Below are positions 40,199-49,415 of a stretch of DNA of 64,000 nucleotides, piece after piece. A model generated the notes under the pieces. The model did no database searches and had not been told where the DNA came from. It worked only from the letters and a program-made list of their open reading frames with translations. Within the stretch, counting starts at the first letter, position 1, and every line of letters starts with the position of its first letter. Source of the DNA: Alkalicaulis satelles (GTDB taxonomy: Bacteria > Pseudomonadota > Alphaproteobacteria > Caulobacterales > Maricaulaceae); assembly GCF_008630495.1 (NCBI RefSeq), contig NZ_VWOJ01000005.1, positions 1-64,000 of the forward strand, read 5' to 3'. A program made the translations under genes and the position numbers.

Positions 40199-43100
40199 AT
40201 GATCGCGCGCTCACTGCTTCGCCTTTCCGGTCTGATGATGCTGGCGGGGGCGCTGGCCGCGTGCGATCCCGGCGGCGGCGCCGACGCGCCCGCGCCGCAG
40301 GGTCCGCTGCTGACGCCGCGCGCCGCCGATGCGCCGCGCGCGGCGGAAGAAGCGCCCGACCGGTTCGAGTATCTGCGCTACGCCATCAATCTGGAATCGC
40401 CCGCCCCTGAGCTGTGCCTGACCTTCTCCGCCCCCCTCGACCCGGATGTGGACTACTCGGCCTATATCGCCATCGACGAGCCGGTCTCCCTGGCTGTGGA
40501 CGGCCAGCGCCTGTGCGTGGGCGGATTGCAATTCGGCCAGACCCGCACGGTGACCTTGCGCGAGGGCCTGCCGTCGGCGGACGGCCAGCGCCTGGCGGCG
40601 GATGAGGAGGCGGTGCTGAACTTTGACGACCGGCCCGCCTTTATTGGCTTTGCCGGCGACGGGATCATCCTGCCGCGCGTGGACGCGGACGGGCTGGCCA
40701 TCCAGACGGTCAATGTGGACCGGGTGCGCGTCATCGTGCACCGGGTGACCGACCGGGCGCTGGCCTTCCGCGAGATCACCTCCGGCTTCAACGCCGCCAG
40801 CGGCGAATGGCGCTGGGCCTATGGCGAGGAAGTGCCCGGCGACGCCGGAGTGGAAGTCTGGCGCGGGGCGATGGACACGCCCGGCCCCGTCAACGCCCAG
40901 GTGACCACGGTGTTCCCGCTGGCCGAAGCCATCGGGCGGCTCCAGCCGGGCGCCTATTATGTGGAAGTTGATGATTATGAAGCCGTTTCAGGCAATGGGG
41001 GGCGGAATAACCATGCCCGCGCCCGGCGCTGGCTGATCGTCACCGATCTGGCCTTCACCGCCTGGCGCGGGGCGGACGGGATGGAGGTGACGGTGCGCTC
41101 GCTGCAAAACGCGCGCCCGGCCCAGGGCGTGGACGTGCGCCTGATCGCCCGCTCCAATGAAGTGCTCGCCACCCAGACCACGGGCCTGGACGGCAAGGCG
41201 CGCTTCAGCCGGGCTTTGATGAGCGGCGCCGACGGCAATGCGCCGCGCATGCTGGCCGCTTACGGGGCCGATGGCGATTTTGCGCTGCTGGATCTCACCC
41301 GCAATCCGGTGGATCTTTCGAGCCACCCCGTCTCGGGGCGCGACCGTCCCGCAGCGGCGGACGCTTATCTCTATCTCGACCGGGGTGTTTACCGGCCCGG
41401 CGAGACGGTGCAGGCCAGCGCCCTGATCCGCGACGCGGCGGCGCGGGCGGTGGAGGACCGCGCGGGGGCCCTCATCGTCTATCAGCCCAATGGTCTGGAG
41501 CTGACGCGCCACCGTTTTGACGGCGCGCGCAATGCTGGCGGGCTTTCCCACGGCTTTGAGCTGCCGCGCAGCGCTGCGCGCGGGCAGTGGCGGCTGTCCC
41601 TGACGCTGGACGGGGCGGGCGAGGTGGGCTCGGCGCGCTTCGCGGTGGAGGATTTCGTACCCCAGCGCGTGGAGCTGAGCCTGAGCGCCGACACCGATAC
41701 GCCCCTGCTGGCGGGGCAATCGCGCATGGTCGATGCGCGCGTGCGCTTCCTCTATGGCGCACCCGGCGCGGGCCTTCCTGTGGAGGGCTCGGCGCGGGTG
41801 GAGCCTGATCCCAATCCCTTCCCGGACTGGGAGGGCTATCGCTTCGGACGCCATGACGAGCGCTTTTCGGAAAGCTTCATGGACCTGCCGCGCACCATGG
41901 CCGACGGGCGCGGCGAGGCCAGCGTGCCGGTGTCCGCTGACGGGCGCGGCGAGGATTCGAGCCTGCCCCTGCGCGTGCGCGCGGTGATCCGCGTGCAGGA
42001 GCCCGGCGGGCGCGCCGTGGCTGATGATGTGCGCATCCCATACCGTCCGCTTGAGCGCTATGCCGGCCTGAAGCCGGAGTTTGACGGGACGATTGACCGC
42101 AATGCCCCGGCCCGCTTCTCCCTGGTGGCGGTGGATGTCGAGGGCGCGCCGGTTCGCGCCGATCTGCAATGGCGCCTGGTGCGCCGCGATTACAGTTATG
42201 ACTGGTACCGCACCGATGGCGGCCAGTGGCGCTGGCGGCGTTCCGAGCGTGTCGTGCCCATCGAAAGCGGCCAGGCGCGCCTGGACGGCGCAGAGCCGGC
42301 GGCCATTTCCACCGGCGCGCTCAGCTGGGGCGATTACGCGCTGATCGTGTCCGATGGCGAGCGCGATGTGGCCTCGTCGGGCTTCTGGGTCGGTTATGGC
42401 GGCCGCGCCCGTCCGGGCGAGGAAGCGCCCGACACCGTGCGCGTGGCCGGTCCAGATCGCGCGCCCCAGACCGGCGGCAACGCAACCATCACTATCCGTG
42501 CGCCTTATGCAGGCAGGGCTGAAGTGGTGGTGGCCAATGACCGGATCCTCGCCTCGCGTCAGATCGAAGTGTCCGAGGCTGGCGCCGAACTCACCCTGCC
42601 GGTCACCCGCGAATGGGGATCGGGCGCCTATGTGATGGTCAGCGTCTATACCGGCCGCGATGCGGTCAATCAGCCCCGTCCGCGCCGCGCGGTGGGGGTG
42701 GCCTTCGTGCCGGTGAATGTGGACGGGCGCCGTTTTGACGTGACGCTGGGTGCGCCCGAGCGCGTCCATCCCGAACGCCCGCTGGTGGTCGATGTGCGCG
42801 CCGGGGACGGCCCGTCCGGTGAGCGCGCCTGGGTCACCCTGTCGGCGGTGGACGAGGGTATTCTGCTGTTGACCAATTTCACTTCGCCCGATCCGGAAGC
42901 CTGGTTCTATGGCAAGCCGGCCCTGGGGGTGGATCTGCTTGATGATTATGGCCGTCTGCTTGATCCCAATCAGGGCGCGGCGGCGGCGGTGCGCTCGGGC
43001 GGTGACCAGATCGGCGCGGCCGGGCTTTCCGTGGTGCCGACCCGGACCGTGGCGCTGTTCTCCGGACCGGTTCAGCTCGACCGTACGGGCCGGGCCTCCA

Positions 43101-45067
43101 TCCCGCTGGATATCCCTGAATTCAATGGAGAATTGCGCCTGATGGCCGCGGTCTGGTCCCAGACCGGGCTGGGCTCGGCCTCCCGGGCGGTGACGGTGCG
43201 CGAGGATGCGCCGTCCGAACTGATCCTGCCGCGCTTCCTGGCTCCGGGCGATACCGCCCAGGCTACGGTCACGATTGACAATATCGACCTGCCCGAGGGC
43301 GCCTTCACCGCGCGCGTCAGCGCGGAGGGTCCCTTGAGCGCGCCTGGGGAGGCCGTGAGCCTGGATCTCGCTCCCGGCCAGCGTGAGGACCGCCGTGTTG
43401 CTCTGACGGGCGAGGCGGTGGGCGTGGGTGCCCTGCGCCTGTCGGTGGACGGACCTGAAGCCTTCGCCACCGTGCGCAACTACCCCATCGAGGTGCGCTC
43501 GCCCTGGCTGCCGGAAACCCGAATCAGCCGGCAGATCCTCAGCCCTGGTGAGCGCTGGTCGCCGCCGCGCGATGCGCTGGCGCATTATCTCGACGGATCA
43601 GGTTCGCTGCAGGTGACGGCCTCGGCCTTCCCGATTGATCCCGGCCCGCTTTACCGCGATCTGGCCGCCTATCCCTTCGCCTGCACCGAACAGAGCCTCA
43701 GCCGGGCCTGGCCGCTGCTCTACGCCGCTCAGCTGGCGGCGCTGGCGCGCGATGATGCGCCCGGCGGAGCTGCAGCCGACGTGCGCCGCACCATCGAACA
43801 ATTGCTGTCACGCCAGAGTGCGGACGGGGCGTTTGGCCTGTGGCGCATGGGAGACGGCCTGGCCACGCCCTGGCTGGGCGCCTACGCCACGGACTTCCTG
43901 ACCCGCGCCGCCGAGGCCGGCTACAGCGTGCCGCGCGCGTCTGTCGAACGCGCTCTGGCCCAGCTGCAGCCCGTGGCCCGGGGTGAGCTGTGGCGGGCAT
44001 CCGGCTATAATTCGTCCGTGCCCGAAGCGCGCTGGAGCCGCGACACCCGCGAGCGTCTGGAGGACCGCAGCTCGGCCTATGCGCTCTATGTGCTGGCCCG
44101 CAATGGCCAGCCGGACCGCTCGCGCCTGCGCTATATGCATGACGAGCGCATCCGGCGTATCGAGAGCCCGCTGGCGCGCGCCCATATTGGCGCAGGCCTG
44201 GCCGCCATTGGCGATCAGGCGCGCGCAGCCAGCGCGTTCGAGGCCGCTATGGAGGCGCTGGGCTATCGCAATGAAGGCGACTGGTATCAGTCGCCCCGCC
44301 GCGACATGGCCGGTGTTCTGGCCCTGGCCGCTGAAGCCGGACAGGGCGCTGTGGTGGAGCGTCTGTCCGGACCTCTGGGCACGAATGTGCCCGAGCCTTC
44401 GCGCCTGACCACCCAGGAAAAAGCCTTCCTGATCATGGCCGCGCGCGCGCTGGCCGGTGAGGGGACGCAAGTGTCAGTGAGCTATGACGGCGTGGCGGAG
44501 GATCCAGCCGCGGTGAGCTATGACGCCGCCGCCCTGGCCGAAGCCGGGACGTTCGAGAACACCGGACGCAATCCGGTCTTCCTGACCGCCATGGCCCGTG
44601 GCGCGCCGGCGTCCGCGCCGCCCGCCTCGTCGAGCCAGCTGGATCTTGAAAAACAGGTGTTTACCGTGTTTGGCGACGCCGCTGACCTGTCGGCGGTATC
44701 CCAGGGAGACCGGCTGGTGGTGCTCATCGAGCTGAGCCCGGTGCGTCAGGCGCTGGCGAGCTACGCCATTGCCGATCTCCTGCCTGCGGGCTTTGAGATC
44801 GAGGGCCTGCTGGAGCCCTCGGACGGCGCGCCGGACGGTCCTTACGCCTTCCTGGGCGATCTGAGCTACGCGCAGGTCACCGAGGCGCGTGATGACCGGT
44901 TTGTTGCCGCGATCGAGTCGCGCCGGGGCCGCACAGAGCGCTTCGCCTATCTGGTACGGGCGGTGACGCCGGGCGATTTCGCCCTGCCGGGCGCGGTGGC
45001 CGAGGACATGTACAGGCCGGACGTGACGGCGCGCACGGGCTCCTCAAGGCTGGTCATCGGCGAGTGA
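40199..45067 (+). CDS. Bacterial alpha-2-macroglobulin family lipoprotein
   Basis: A 1622-residue periplasmic protease trap. The signal ends in a lipobox (LAGALAAC, lipidated Cys22). Repeated MG-like beta-domains fill residues 50-1000 (YLYLDRGVYRPGETVQASAL is a typical MG signature), and YPFACTEQSLSR holds an intact thioester Cys1162-x-Glu-Gln1165, so it can capture proteases covalently. The alpha/alpha toroid follows, then the receptor-binding-like C-terminal domain. The pbpC start is 5 bp downstream: A2M plus PBP1C is the classic pair thought to protect cells when the envelope is breached. Length is normal for YfhM-type members. Confidence 0.95.
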   Translation: MIARSLLRLSGLMMLAGALAACDPGGGADAPAPQGPLLTPRAADAPRAAEEAPDRFEYLRYAINLESPAPELCLTFSAPLDPDVDYSAYIAIDEPVSLAVDGQRLCVGGLQFGQTRTVTLREGLPSADGQRLAADEEAVLNFDDRPAFIGFAGDGIILPRVDADGLAIQTVNVDRVRVIVHRVTDRALAFREITSGFNAASGEWRWAYGEEVPGDAGVEVWRGAMDTPGPVNAQVTTVFPLAEAIGRLQPGAYYVEVDDYEAVSGNGGRNNHARARRWLIVTDLAFTAWRGADGMEVTVRSLQNARPAQGVDVRLIARSNEVLATQTTGLDGKARFSRALMSGADGNAPRMLAAYGADGDFALLDLTRNPVDLSSHPVSGRDRPAAADAYLYLDRGVYRPGETVQASALIRDAAARAVEDRAGALIVYQPNGLELTRHRFDGARNAGGLSHGFELPRSAARGQWRLSLTLDGAGEVGSARFAVEDFVPQRVELSLSADTDTPLLAGQSRMVDARVRFLYGAPGAGLPVEGSARVEPDPNPFPDWEGYRFGRHDERFSESFMDLPRTMADGRGEASVPVSADGRGEDSSLPLRVRAVIRVQEPGGRAVADDVRIPYRPLERYAGLKPEFDGTIDRNAPARFSLVAVDVEGAPVRADLQWRLVRRDYSYDWYRTDGGQWRWRRSERVVPIESGQARLDGAEPAAISTGALSWGDYALIVSDGERDVASSGFWVGYGGRARPGEEAPDTVRVAGPDRAPQTGGNATITIRAPYAGRAEVVVANDRILASRQIEVSEAGAELTLPVTREWGSGAYVMVSVYTGRDAVNQPRPRRAVGVAFVPVNVDGRRFDVTLGAPERVHPERPLVVDVRAGDGPSGERAWVTLSAVDEGILLLTNFTSPDPEAWFYGKPALGVDLLDDYGRLLDPNQGAAAAVRSGGDQIGAAGLSVVPTRTVALFSGPVQLDRTGRASIPLDIPEFNGELRLMAAVWSQTGLGSASRAVTVREDAPSELILPRFLAPGDTAQATVTIDNIDLPEGAFTARVSAEGPLSAPGEAVSLDLAPGQREDRRVALTGEAVGVGALRLSVDGPEAFATVRNYPIEVRSPWLPETRISRQILSPGERWSPPRDALAHYLDGSGSLQVTASAFPIDPGPLYRDLAAYPFACTEQSLSRAWPLLYAAQLAALARDDAPGGAAADVRRTIEQLLSRQSADGAFGLWRMGDGLATPWLGAYATDFLTRAAEAGYSVPRASVERALAQLQPVARGELWRASGYNSSVPEARWSRDTRERLEDRSSAYALYVLARNGQPDRSRLRYMHDERIRRIESPLARAHIGAGLAAIGDQARAASAFEAAMEALGYRNEGDWYQSPRRDMAGVLALAAEAGQGAVVERLSGPLGTNVPEPSRLTTQEKAFLIMAARALAGEGTQVSVSYDGVAEDPAAVSYDAAALAEAGTFENTGRNPVFLTAMARGAPASAPPASSSQLDLEKQVFTVFGDAADLSAVSQGDRLVVLIELSPVRQALASYAIADLLPAGFEIEGLLEPSDGAPDGPYAFLGDLSYAQVTEARDDRFVAAIESRRGRTERFAYLVRAVTPGDFALPGAVAEDMYRPDVTARTGSSRLVIGE

Positions 45068-45071
45068 CAAG

Positions 45072-47183
45072 ATGGGCGCTATCCCCCCCTTCCTGGCGAG
45101 GATAAGTCCGCACTGGCGGATGCCGGGCAGGCCGGTTGTCGTGCTCATCTCGGGCGTTTTCGTAATGTTATCGGCGGTTTTCGTCCTGAAAATAGCCGAT
45201 TTGGTATTGCCGCCGCCCATCGAGGCCGGCCGCAGCGTGTCGCTCGTGGTCGCTGACCGCGAGGGGCGGGCCCTGCGCGCGTTTCCGGTCGAGGAGGGGC
45301 GCTGGCGCCTGGCGGCTGATCTGGACCGGATCGACCCGGCCTTCATCGACGCGCTGCTGGCGGTGGAGGACCGGCGTTTCTACCGCCATGGCGGGGTGGA
45401 CGCGCTGGCGATGATCCGCGCCGTGGGCCAGGCGGTGATGAGCGGGCGCATCCAGTCGGGCGCATCCACCATCACCATGCAGACCGCGCGCCTGCTGGAG
45501 CCGCGCCCGGACCGCACTATCGGGGCCAAGCTGATCGAGATGGCGCGAGCCGTGCAGCTGGAGCGCCGGCTCAGCAAGGACGAGATCCTGGAGCTGTATC
45601 TCACCCTCGCGCCCTATGGCGGCAATCTGCAAGGGGTGAGGGCGGCGAGCTGGGCGTGGTTCGACCGCGAGCCCGACCGTCTGACGCCCGACCAGATCGC
45701 GCTGCTGATCGCCCTGCCCCAGGCGCCCGAGGCGCGCCGGCCGGACCTGCGCCCCGAAGCGGCGCGCTCGGCCCGCGCGCGCCTGCTCCAGCGCATGGCG
45801 CGTCTGGAGCTGATCAGCGAAACCCGCGCCGCCGACGCTGCCGACGAGGCGATCCCTGAAGGCCGTCACGCCTTTCCGGCGCGCGCCTGGCATGCCGCCG
45901 AGACCATTCGTGCGCGAGCGACTATTGCAGGCGAGGTGCGCTCCACCCTCGATGCGCGCCTGCAGGGCGAGGCCGAGCGTCTGGTGGCGGCGCTGGCGCA
46001 AGGGGCGGGCGAGGCGGTGCAGGCCTCCGCCCTGATCGTGGAGATCGAGACCCGCGCGGTGCGCGCGGCCGTGGGCTCGGCGGGGCTGGATCGGGCGGGC
46101 GGCTGGCTGGATCTGACCGACCGCCGTCGCTCGCCGGGCTCGGCGCTCAAGCCCCTGATTTATGCGCTGGCCTTCGAGGACGGGTCGGCGGCGCCGGGCA
46201 CCCGCATCGCTGACCTGCCCGCCCGCTTCGCCAGCTATCAGCCGGAGAATTTCGACCGCCTGTTCCGCGGCGAGGTGACGGTGGCAGAGGCCCTGCAGCA
46301 TTCGCTTAATGTGCCCGCCGTGCGCGTGCTCGACCAGGTGGGCGCCAATCGCTTCACCGCCGTCCTGTCCCAGGCGGGCGGCGCGCCGTCTTTGCCGGGC
46401 GCGCGGGGCGGGGCGACGGGACTGGCGGTGGGGCTGGGCGGGCTGGGCCTCAGCGCGCGTGATCTGGCGCTGGTCTACGCTGCGCTGGGCGATGAGGGCC
46501 GGGCCAGGCCGCTGGTCTGGACCGAGGGCGAGGAAAGCGCGGCCCGGCGCGCCCCGGTGCGTCTCATCGCTGCGCCCGCCGCGCGCGAGGTGATCACCAT
46601 TCTTGAAGGCTCGCCCGCTCCGCCGGGCCGTATGCCCGCGCGGCTGACCAGTTCGGCCCCGGCTATCGCCTACAAGACCGGCACCTCCTACGGCTATCGC
46701 GACGCCTGGGCGGCGGGGGTGGCCGGGGGGTATGTAATCGTGGTGTGGACCGGGCGCCCGGATGGCGCGCCGCGCCCGGGGGTGACGGGCCGGGCCGCCG
46801 CGCTGCCGGCTCTGTTTGATCTTTATGACGCGGTGGCGCGCATTGATCCGGGCTTCGCCGCGCGCGCCCGCCCGCGCTCAAGCCAGAGCGCGCCCACGCC
46901 CCGCCCGCTGGAGCGGTTCGAGCGCGACGGCGCCCCGCCGGAAATTTTGTTTCCGCCTGATGGCGCGGAGATCTGGGCCGAAGATGGCGCGCGCGGCTTC
47001 GTGCTCGCCGCGCGCGGGGAGGGACGGCTGGGCTGGTATGCCGATGGTGCGCCGGTGCCCCGTGACGCTGGCGGTTCGCCTTTGTGGACGCCGGGCGGGC
47101 CGGGCTTCTACACCCTCACCGCCGTGGACGGCGCCGGGCGCACAACGCGCGTGCGCGTGCGGGTGCGCATGCCGGCGGGTTGA
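45072..47183 (+). CDS. pbpC: Penicillin-binding protein 1C
   Basis: A 703-residue bifunctional murein synthase. An N-terminal membrane anchor (about 20-45) leads to DLVLPPPIEAGRS, the glycosyltransferase domain (LLAVEDRRFYRHGGVD with the catalytic Glu, SGASTITMQTARLL, LELYLTLAPYGGNLQGV), the transpeptidase (Ser357-Ala-Leu-Lys360, SLNVPAVR, YKTGTS) and a C-terminal PBP1C-specific beta domain (about 600-703). It follows the alpha-2-macroglobulin gene by 5 bp. The anchor is partly encoded by three 21-bp units of a DNA motif also found outside genes (45151-45213). Order and length fit the family. Confidence 0.95.
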   Translation: MGAIPPFLARISPHWRMPGRPVVVLISGVFVMLSAVFVLKIADLVLPPPIEAGRSVSLVVADREGRALRAFPVEEGRWRLAADLDRIDPAFIDALLAVEDRRFYRHGGVDALAMIRAVGQAVMSGRIQSGASTITMQTARLLEPRPDRTIGAKLIEMARAVQLERRLSKDEILELYLTLAPYGGNLQGVRAASWAWFDREPDRLTPDQIALLIALPQAPEARRPDLRPEAARSARARLLQRMARLELISETRAADAADEAIPEGRHAFPARAWHAAETIRARATIAGEVRSTLDARLQGEAERLVAALAQGAGEAVQASALIVEIETRAVRAAVGSAGLDRAGGWLDLTDRRRSPGSALKPLIYALAFEDGSAAPGTRIADLPARFASYQPENFDRLFRGEVTVAEALQHSLNVPAVRVLDQVGANRFTAVLSQAGGAPSLPGARGGATGLAVGLGGLGLSARDLALVYAALGDEGRARPLVWTEGEESAARRAPVRLIAAPAAREVITILEGSPAPPGRMPARLTSSAPAIAYKTGTSYGYRDAWAAGVAGGYVIVVWTGRPDGAPRPGVTGRAAALPALFDLYDAVARIDPGFAARARPRSSQSAPTPRPLERFERDGAPPEILFPPDGAEIWAEDGARGFVLAARGEGRLGWYADGAPVPRDAGGSPLWTPGGPGFYTLTAVDGAGRTTRVRVRVRMPAG
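45151..45213 (-). repeat. Three 21-bp units of a tandem motif inside the pbpC membrane anchor
   Basis: On the minus strand the units are (G)CGGCAATACCAAATCGGCTA, (T)TTTCAGGACGAAAACCGCCG and (A)TAACATTACGAAAACGCCCG. On the plus strand they encode heptads SGVFVML, SAVFVLK and IADLVLP. The middle unit matches the intergenic unit at 35370 at most positions. Confidence 0.55.
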
Positions 47184-47260
47184 GGCGCCTGACGTCTCGA
47201 CGCCCGGACTTGCGGGCGGTTAGTGTGCGCCATCATTCACTCGAGGAAGGATGGCCTGTC

Positions 47261-49309
47261 ATGACCCTCCCGATCCTGCGCGGCGCTCTGGCGCTGATGG
47301 CTGCAGCGCTGCTCAGCGCCGCCGCCGGGGCCCAGCAGACCCCGCTGACCATTGAAGACCTGTTCCAGATCCGCCAGGTGGGCGCGGCGGTGATCTCGCC
47401 TGACGGCGAGCGCGCAGCCTATACCGTCACCGTGCCGCGCGACGTGCCCGGCGGCGCCTCCGATGGCGTAGCCCATATCGAGCTTCATATCGCCACCGGC
47501 GAGGGGCAGAGCCGCGCCTTTGTAGCTGGCGAGGGCCGGGTGGCCGCCATCGCCTGGACCCCGGACGGGCAGGGCGTGACCTTCCTGGCCAACCGGTCCG
47601 GTGACAGCGCCATGGCGCTCTACCGCATCGATCTGGCCGGCGGCGAGGCGCAGCGCATCTTCTCCCATCCCCAGGCGATCCGCAGCTATCAGATCGCGCC
47701 CGATGGCCGCACGCTCTATTTCGTCGCCCAGGACCGGCCCGATCCCATGCGCGCGCGCCTGGCCGAGCGGGGCTTCCGGGCCAATGTATTCGAGGAGCAG
47801 CAGGTCTTCTCCCATGTCTGGCGCGCCGATCTCACCGCGCCCGATACGCCCGCCACACGCTTCGATCTGGACGGCCACGCCACCCAGGTGATCGTCAGCC
47901 CGGACGGCGCGCGCCTGGCGGTCGATCTGGCGCCGACCGCGCTGGTGGACGACAATCTGATGAGCCGGCGCTGGCATGTGGTGGATGCGCGCAATGGCCG
48001 CGTGATCAGTGTGGCCGAAACGCTCAGCAAGCTTGGGCCGGCGGCGTTTTCGCCGGACAGTGCGCGCCTGGCTTTCCTGGCCGGCGCCGACCGGGCCGAT
48101 TCCACCGACGGCACGCTCCACATCGCCGATGCGCGCACCGGTGAGATGGCCTATGTGGACCGCTGGGCCGAGCAACATCTCTATGGTCTGGCCTGGCTGG
48201 ACAATGACACCATCCTGACGCTGGCCCACACCGGAACCACCAGCGCGCTGTTGCAGTATGGCGTGGATGGCGAGGAGCGCGCCCGCACCCCGTTCGAGGG
48301 CGGCGTATTGCGCAGCATCGACCTGCACCGCGATAGCGGCGCCATCGCCGCGGTGGTGGACGCTCCCACCCATCCGCGTGAGTTGTTTTTCGCCCGGCCC
48401 GGCGAGGCGTTCGCGCGCTGGACCGATCACAATCCGCAACTGGCCGATATCGCCTGGGGCGTCCAGCGCACCGTGGAATGGGAAGCCCGCGACGGCGAGC
48501 GGGTCGAGGGCGTGCTGATCACGCCGCAAGGCCGCGCTCCGCGCGGCGGCTGGCCGCTGATCATGACGGTCCATGGCGGGCCGGAAGCCCATGACAGCGA
48601 TGGCTGGCTCAATAATTACTCGCGCTTCGGCCATATCGCGGCCGGCGAGGGCTTCGCCATTCTGTATCCCAACTATCGCGGCTCCACGGGCCGGGGCGAG
48701 CGCTTCATGAAGCTCGACCATCTCGACCCGCCGGGCGACGAGTTCTGGGACATTGTCGACGCCATCGCCCCGCTGGCTGAAGAGGGGATCATCAATCCTG
48801 ACCGCGTCGGCATCACCGGCGGCTCCTATGGCGGCTTCGCGGCGGCCTGGGGCGCGACGATTGCTACCGAGCACTTCGCGGCCTCGGCGCCGTTCGTGGC
48901 GCTGACTGATCTCATCTCCTTCTTCGGCACCACCGAGATTCCGGTTGAAATGGTCGATGTCCATTTCATGGAATACCCGTGGGAGAACTGGGATATGTGG
49001 CTGGATAAAAGCCCGACCCGCCACGCTGAAGGCTCGCGCACGCCGACCCTGATCCTGCATGGCGAGGCGGATCTGCGCGTCCACGCCACCCAGTCCTACA
49101 CCCTCTACCGCTATCTGAAGATGGCCGGCGAGGCGCCAGTGCGTCTGGTCACCTATCCCGGTGAGGGCCATGGCAATGCCCGGGCGGCGGCGCAGTATGA
49201 CTATGCACTGCGGGTGATGCGCTGGATGAAGCATTATCTGCAAGGTCCTGGCGGAGAGCCGCCGCCTGCAGACCTGCCCCTGCCTGACATGCTGGGCCTG
49301 GAGCAATAG
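47261..49309 (+). CDS. S9-family prolyl-oligopeptidase-type peptidase, exported
   Basis: A 682-residue serine peptidase with a signal peptide (cut near AAAGA-Q, residue 24) and an N-terminal beta-propeller (AVISPDGERAAYTV, ISPDGARLAVDL, FSPDSARLAFLAG are blade repeats). The catalytic domain has Ser522 in GGSYGGFAAAWG, Asp in LHGEADLRV and His in GEGHGNA. These are S9 acylaminoacyl/dipeptidyl-type enzymes cleaving short peptides in the periplasm. GAGGAAGG precedes the ATG, and an upstream frame start at 47084 overlaps pbpC. A good terminator follows. Confidence 0.92.
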   Translation: MTLPILRGALALMAAALLSAAAGAQQTPLTIEDLFQIRQVGAAVISPDGERAAYTVTVPRDVPGGASDGVAHIELHIATGEGQSRAFVAGEGRVAAIAWTPDGQGVTFLANRSGDSAMALYRIDLAGGEAQRIFSHPQAIRSYQIAPDGRTLYFVAQDRPDPMRARLAERGFRANVFEEQQVFSHVWRADLTAPDTPATRFDLDGHATQVIVSPDGARLAVDLAPTALVDDNLMSRRWHVVDARNGRVISVAETLSKLGPAAFSPDSARLAFLAGADRADSTDGTLHIADARTGEMAYVDRWAEQHLYGLAWLDNDTILTLAHTGTTSALLQYGVDGEERARTPFEGGVLRSIDLHRDSGAIAAVVDAPTHPRELFFARPGEAFARWTDHNPQLADIAWGVQRTVEWEARDGERVEGVLITPQGRAPRGGWPLIMTVHGGPEAHDSDGWLNNYSRFGHIAAGEGFAILYPNYRGSTGRGERFMKLDHLDPPGDEFWDIVDAIAPLAEEGIINPDRVGITGGSYGGFAAAWGATIATEHFAASAPFVALTDLISFFGTTEIPVEMVDVHFMEYPWENWDMWLDKSPTRHAEGSRTPTLILHGEADLRVHATQSYTLYRYLKMAGEAPVRLVTYPGEGHGNARAAAQYDYALRVMRWMKHYLQGPGGEPPPADLPLPDMLGLEQ

Positions 49310-49319
49310 ACCTGACACC

Positions 49320-49348
49320 CGCCCGGCGCATCCAGCGCCGGGCGGCGT
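49320..49348 (+). terminator. Rho-independent terminator after the S9 peptidase
   Basis: CGCCCGGCGC-ATCCA-GCGCCGGGCG, a perfect 10-bp GC stem, followed within 4 bases by TCTTTT. Confidence 0.85.
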
Positions 49349-49415
49349 CTTTTACATCGTCAGCTCCGGCATTAGCGTGGCGGGCGCAATCGTCTGACAG
49401 CCCGGAGTTCCGCCC

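Noticed and set aside
40988-43585. 865-codon open frame on the minus strand across the alpha-2-macroglobulin gene
   Set aside because: Shadow of a clearly conserved gene; His/Arg/Gln-rich translation without any domain.
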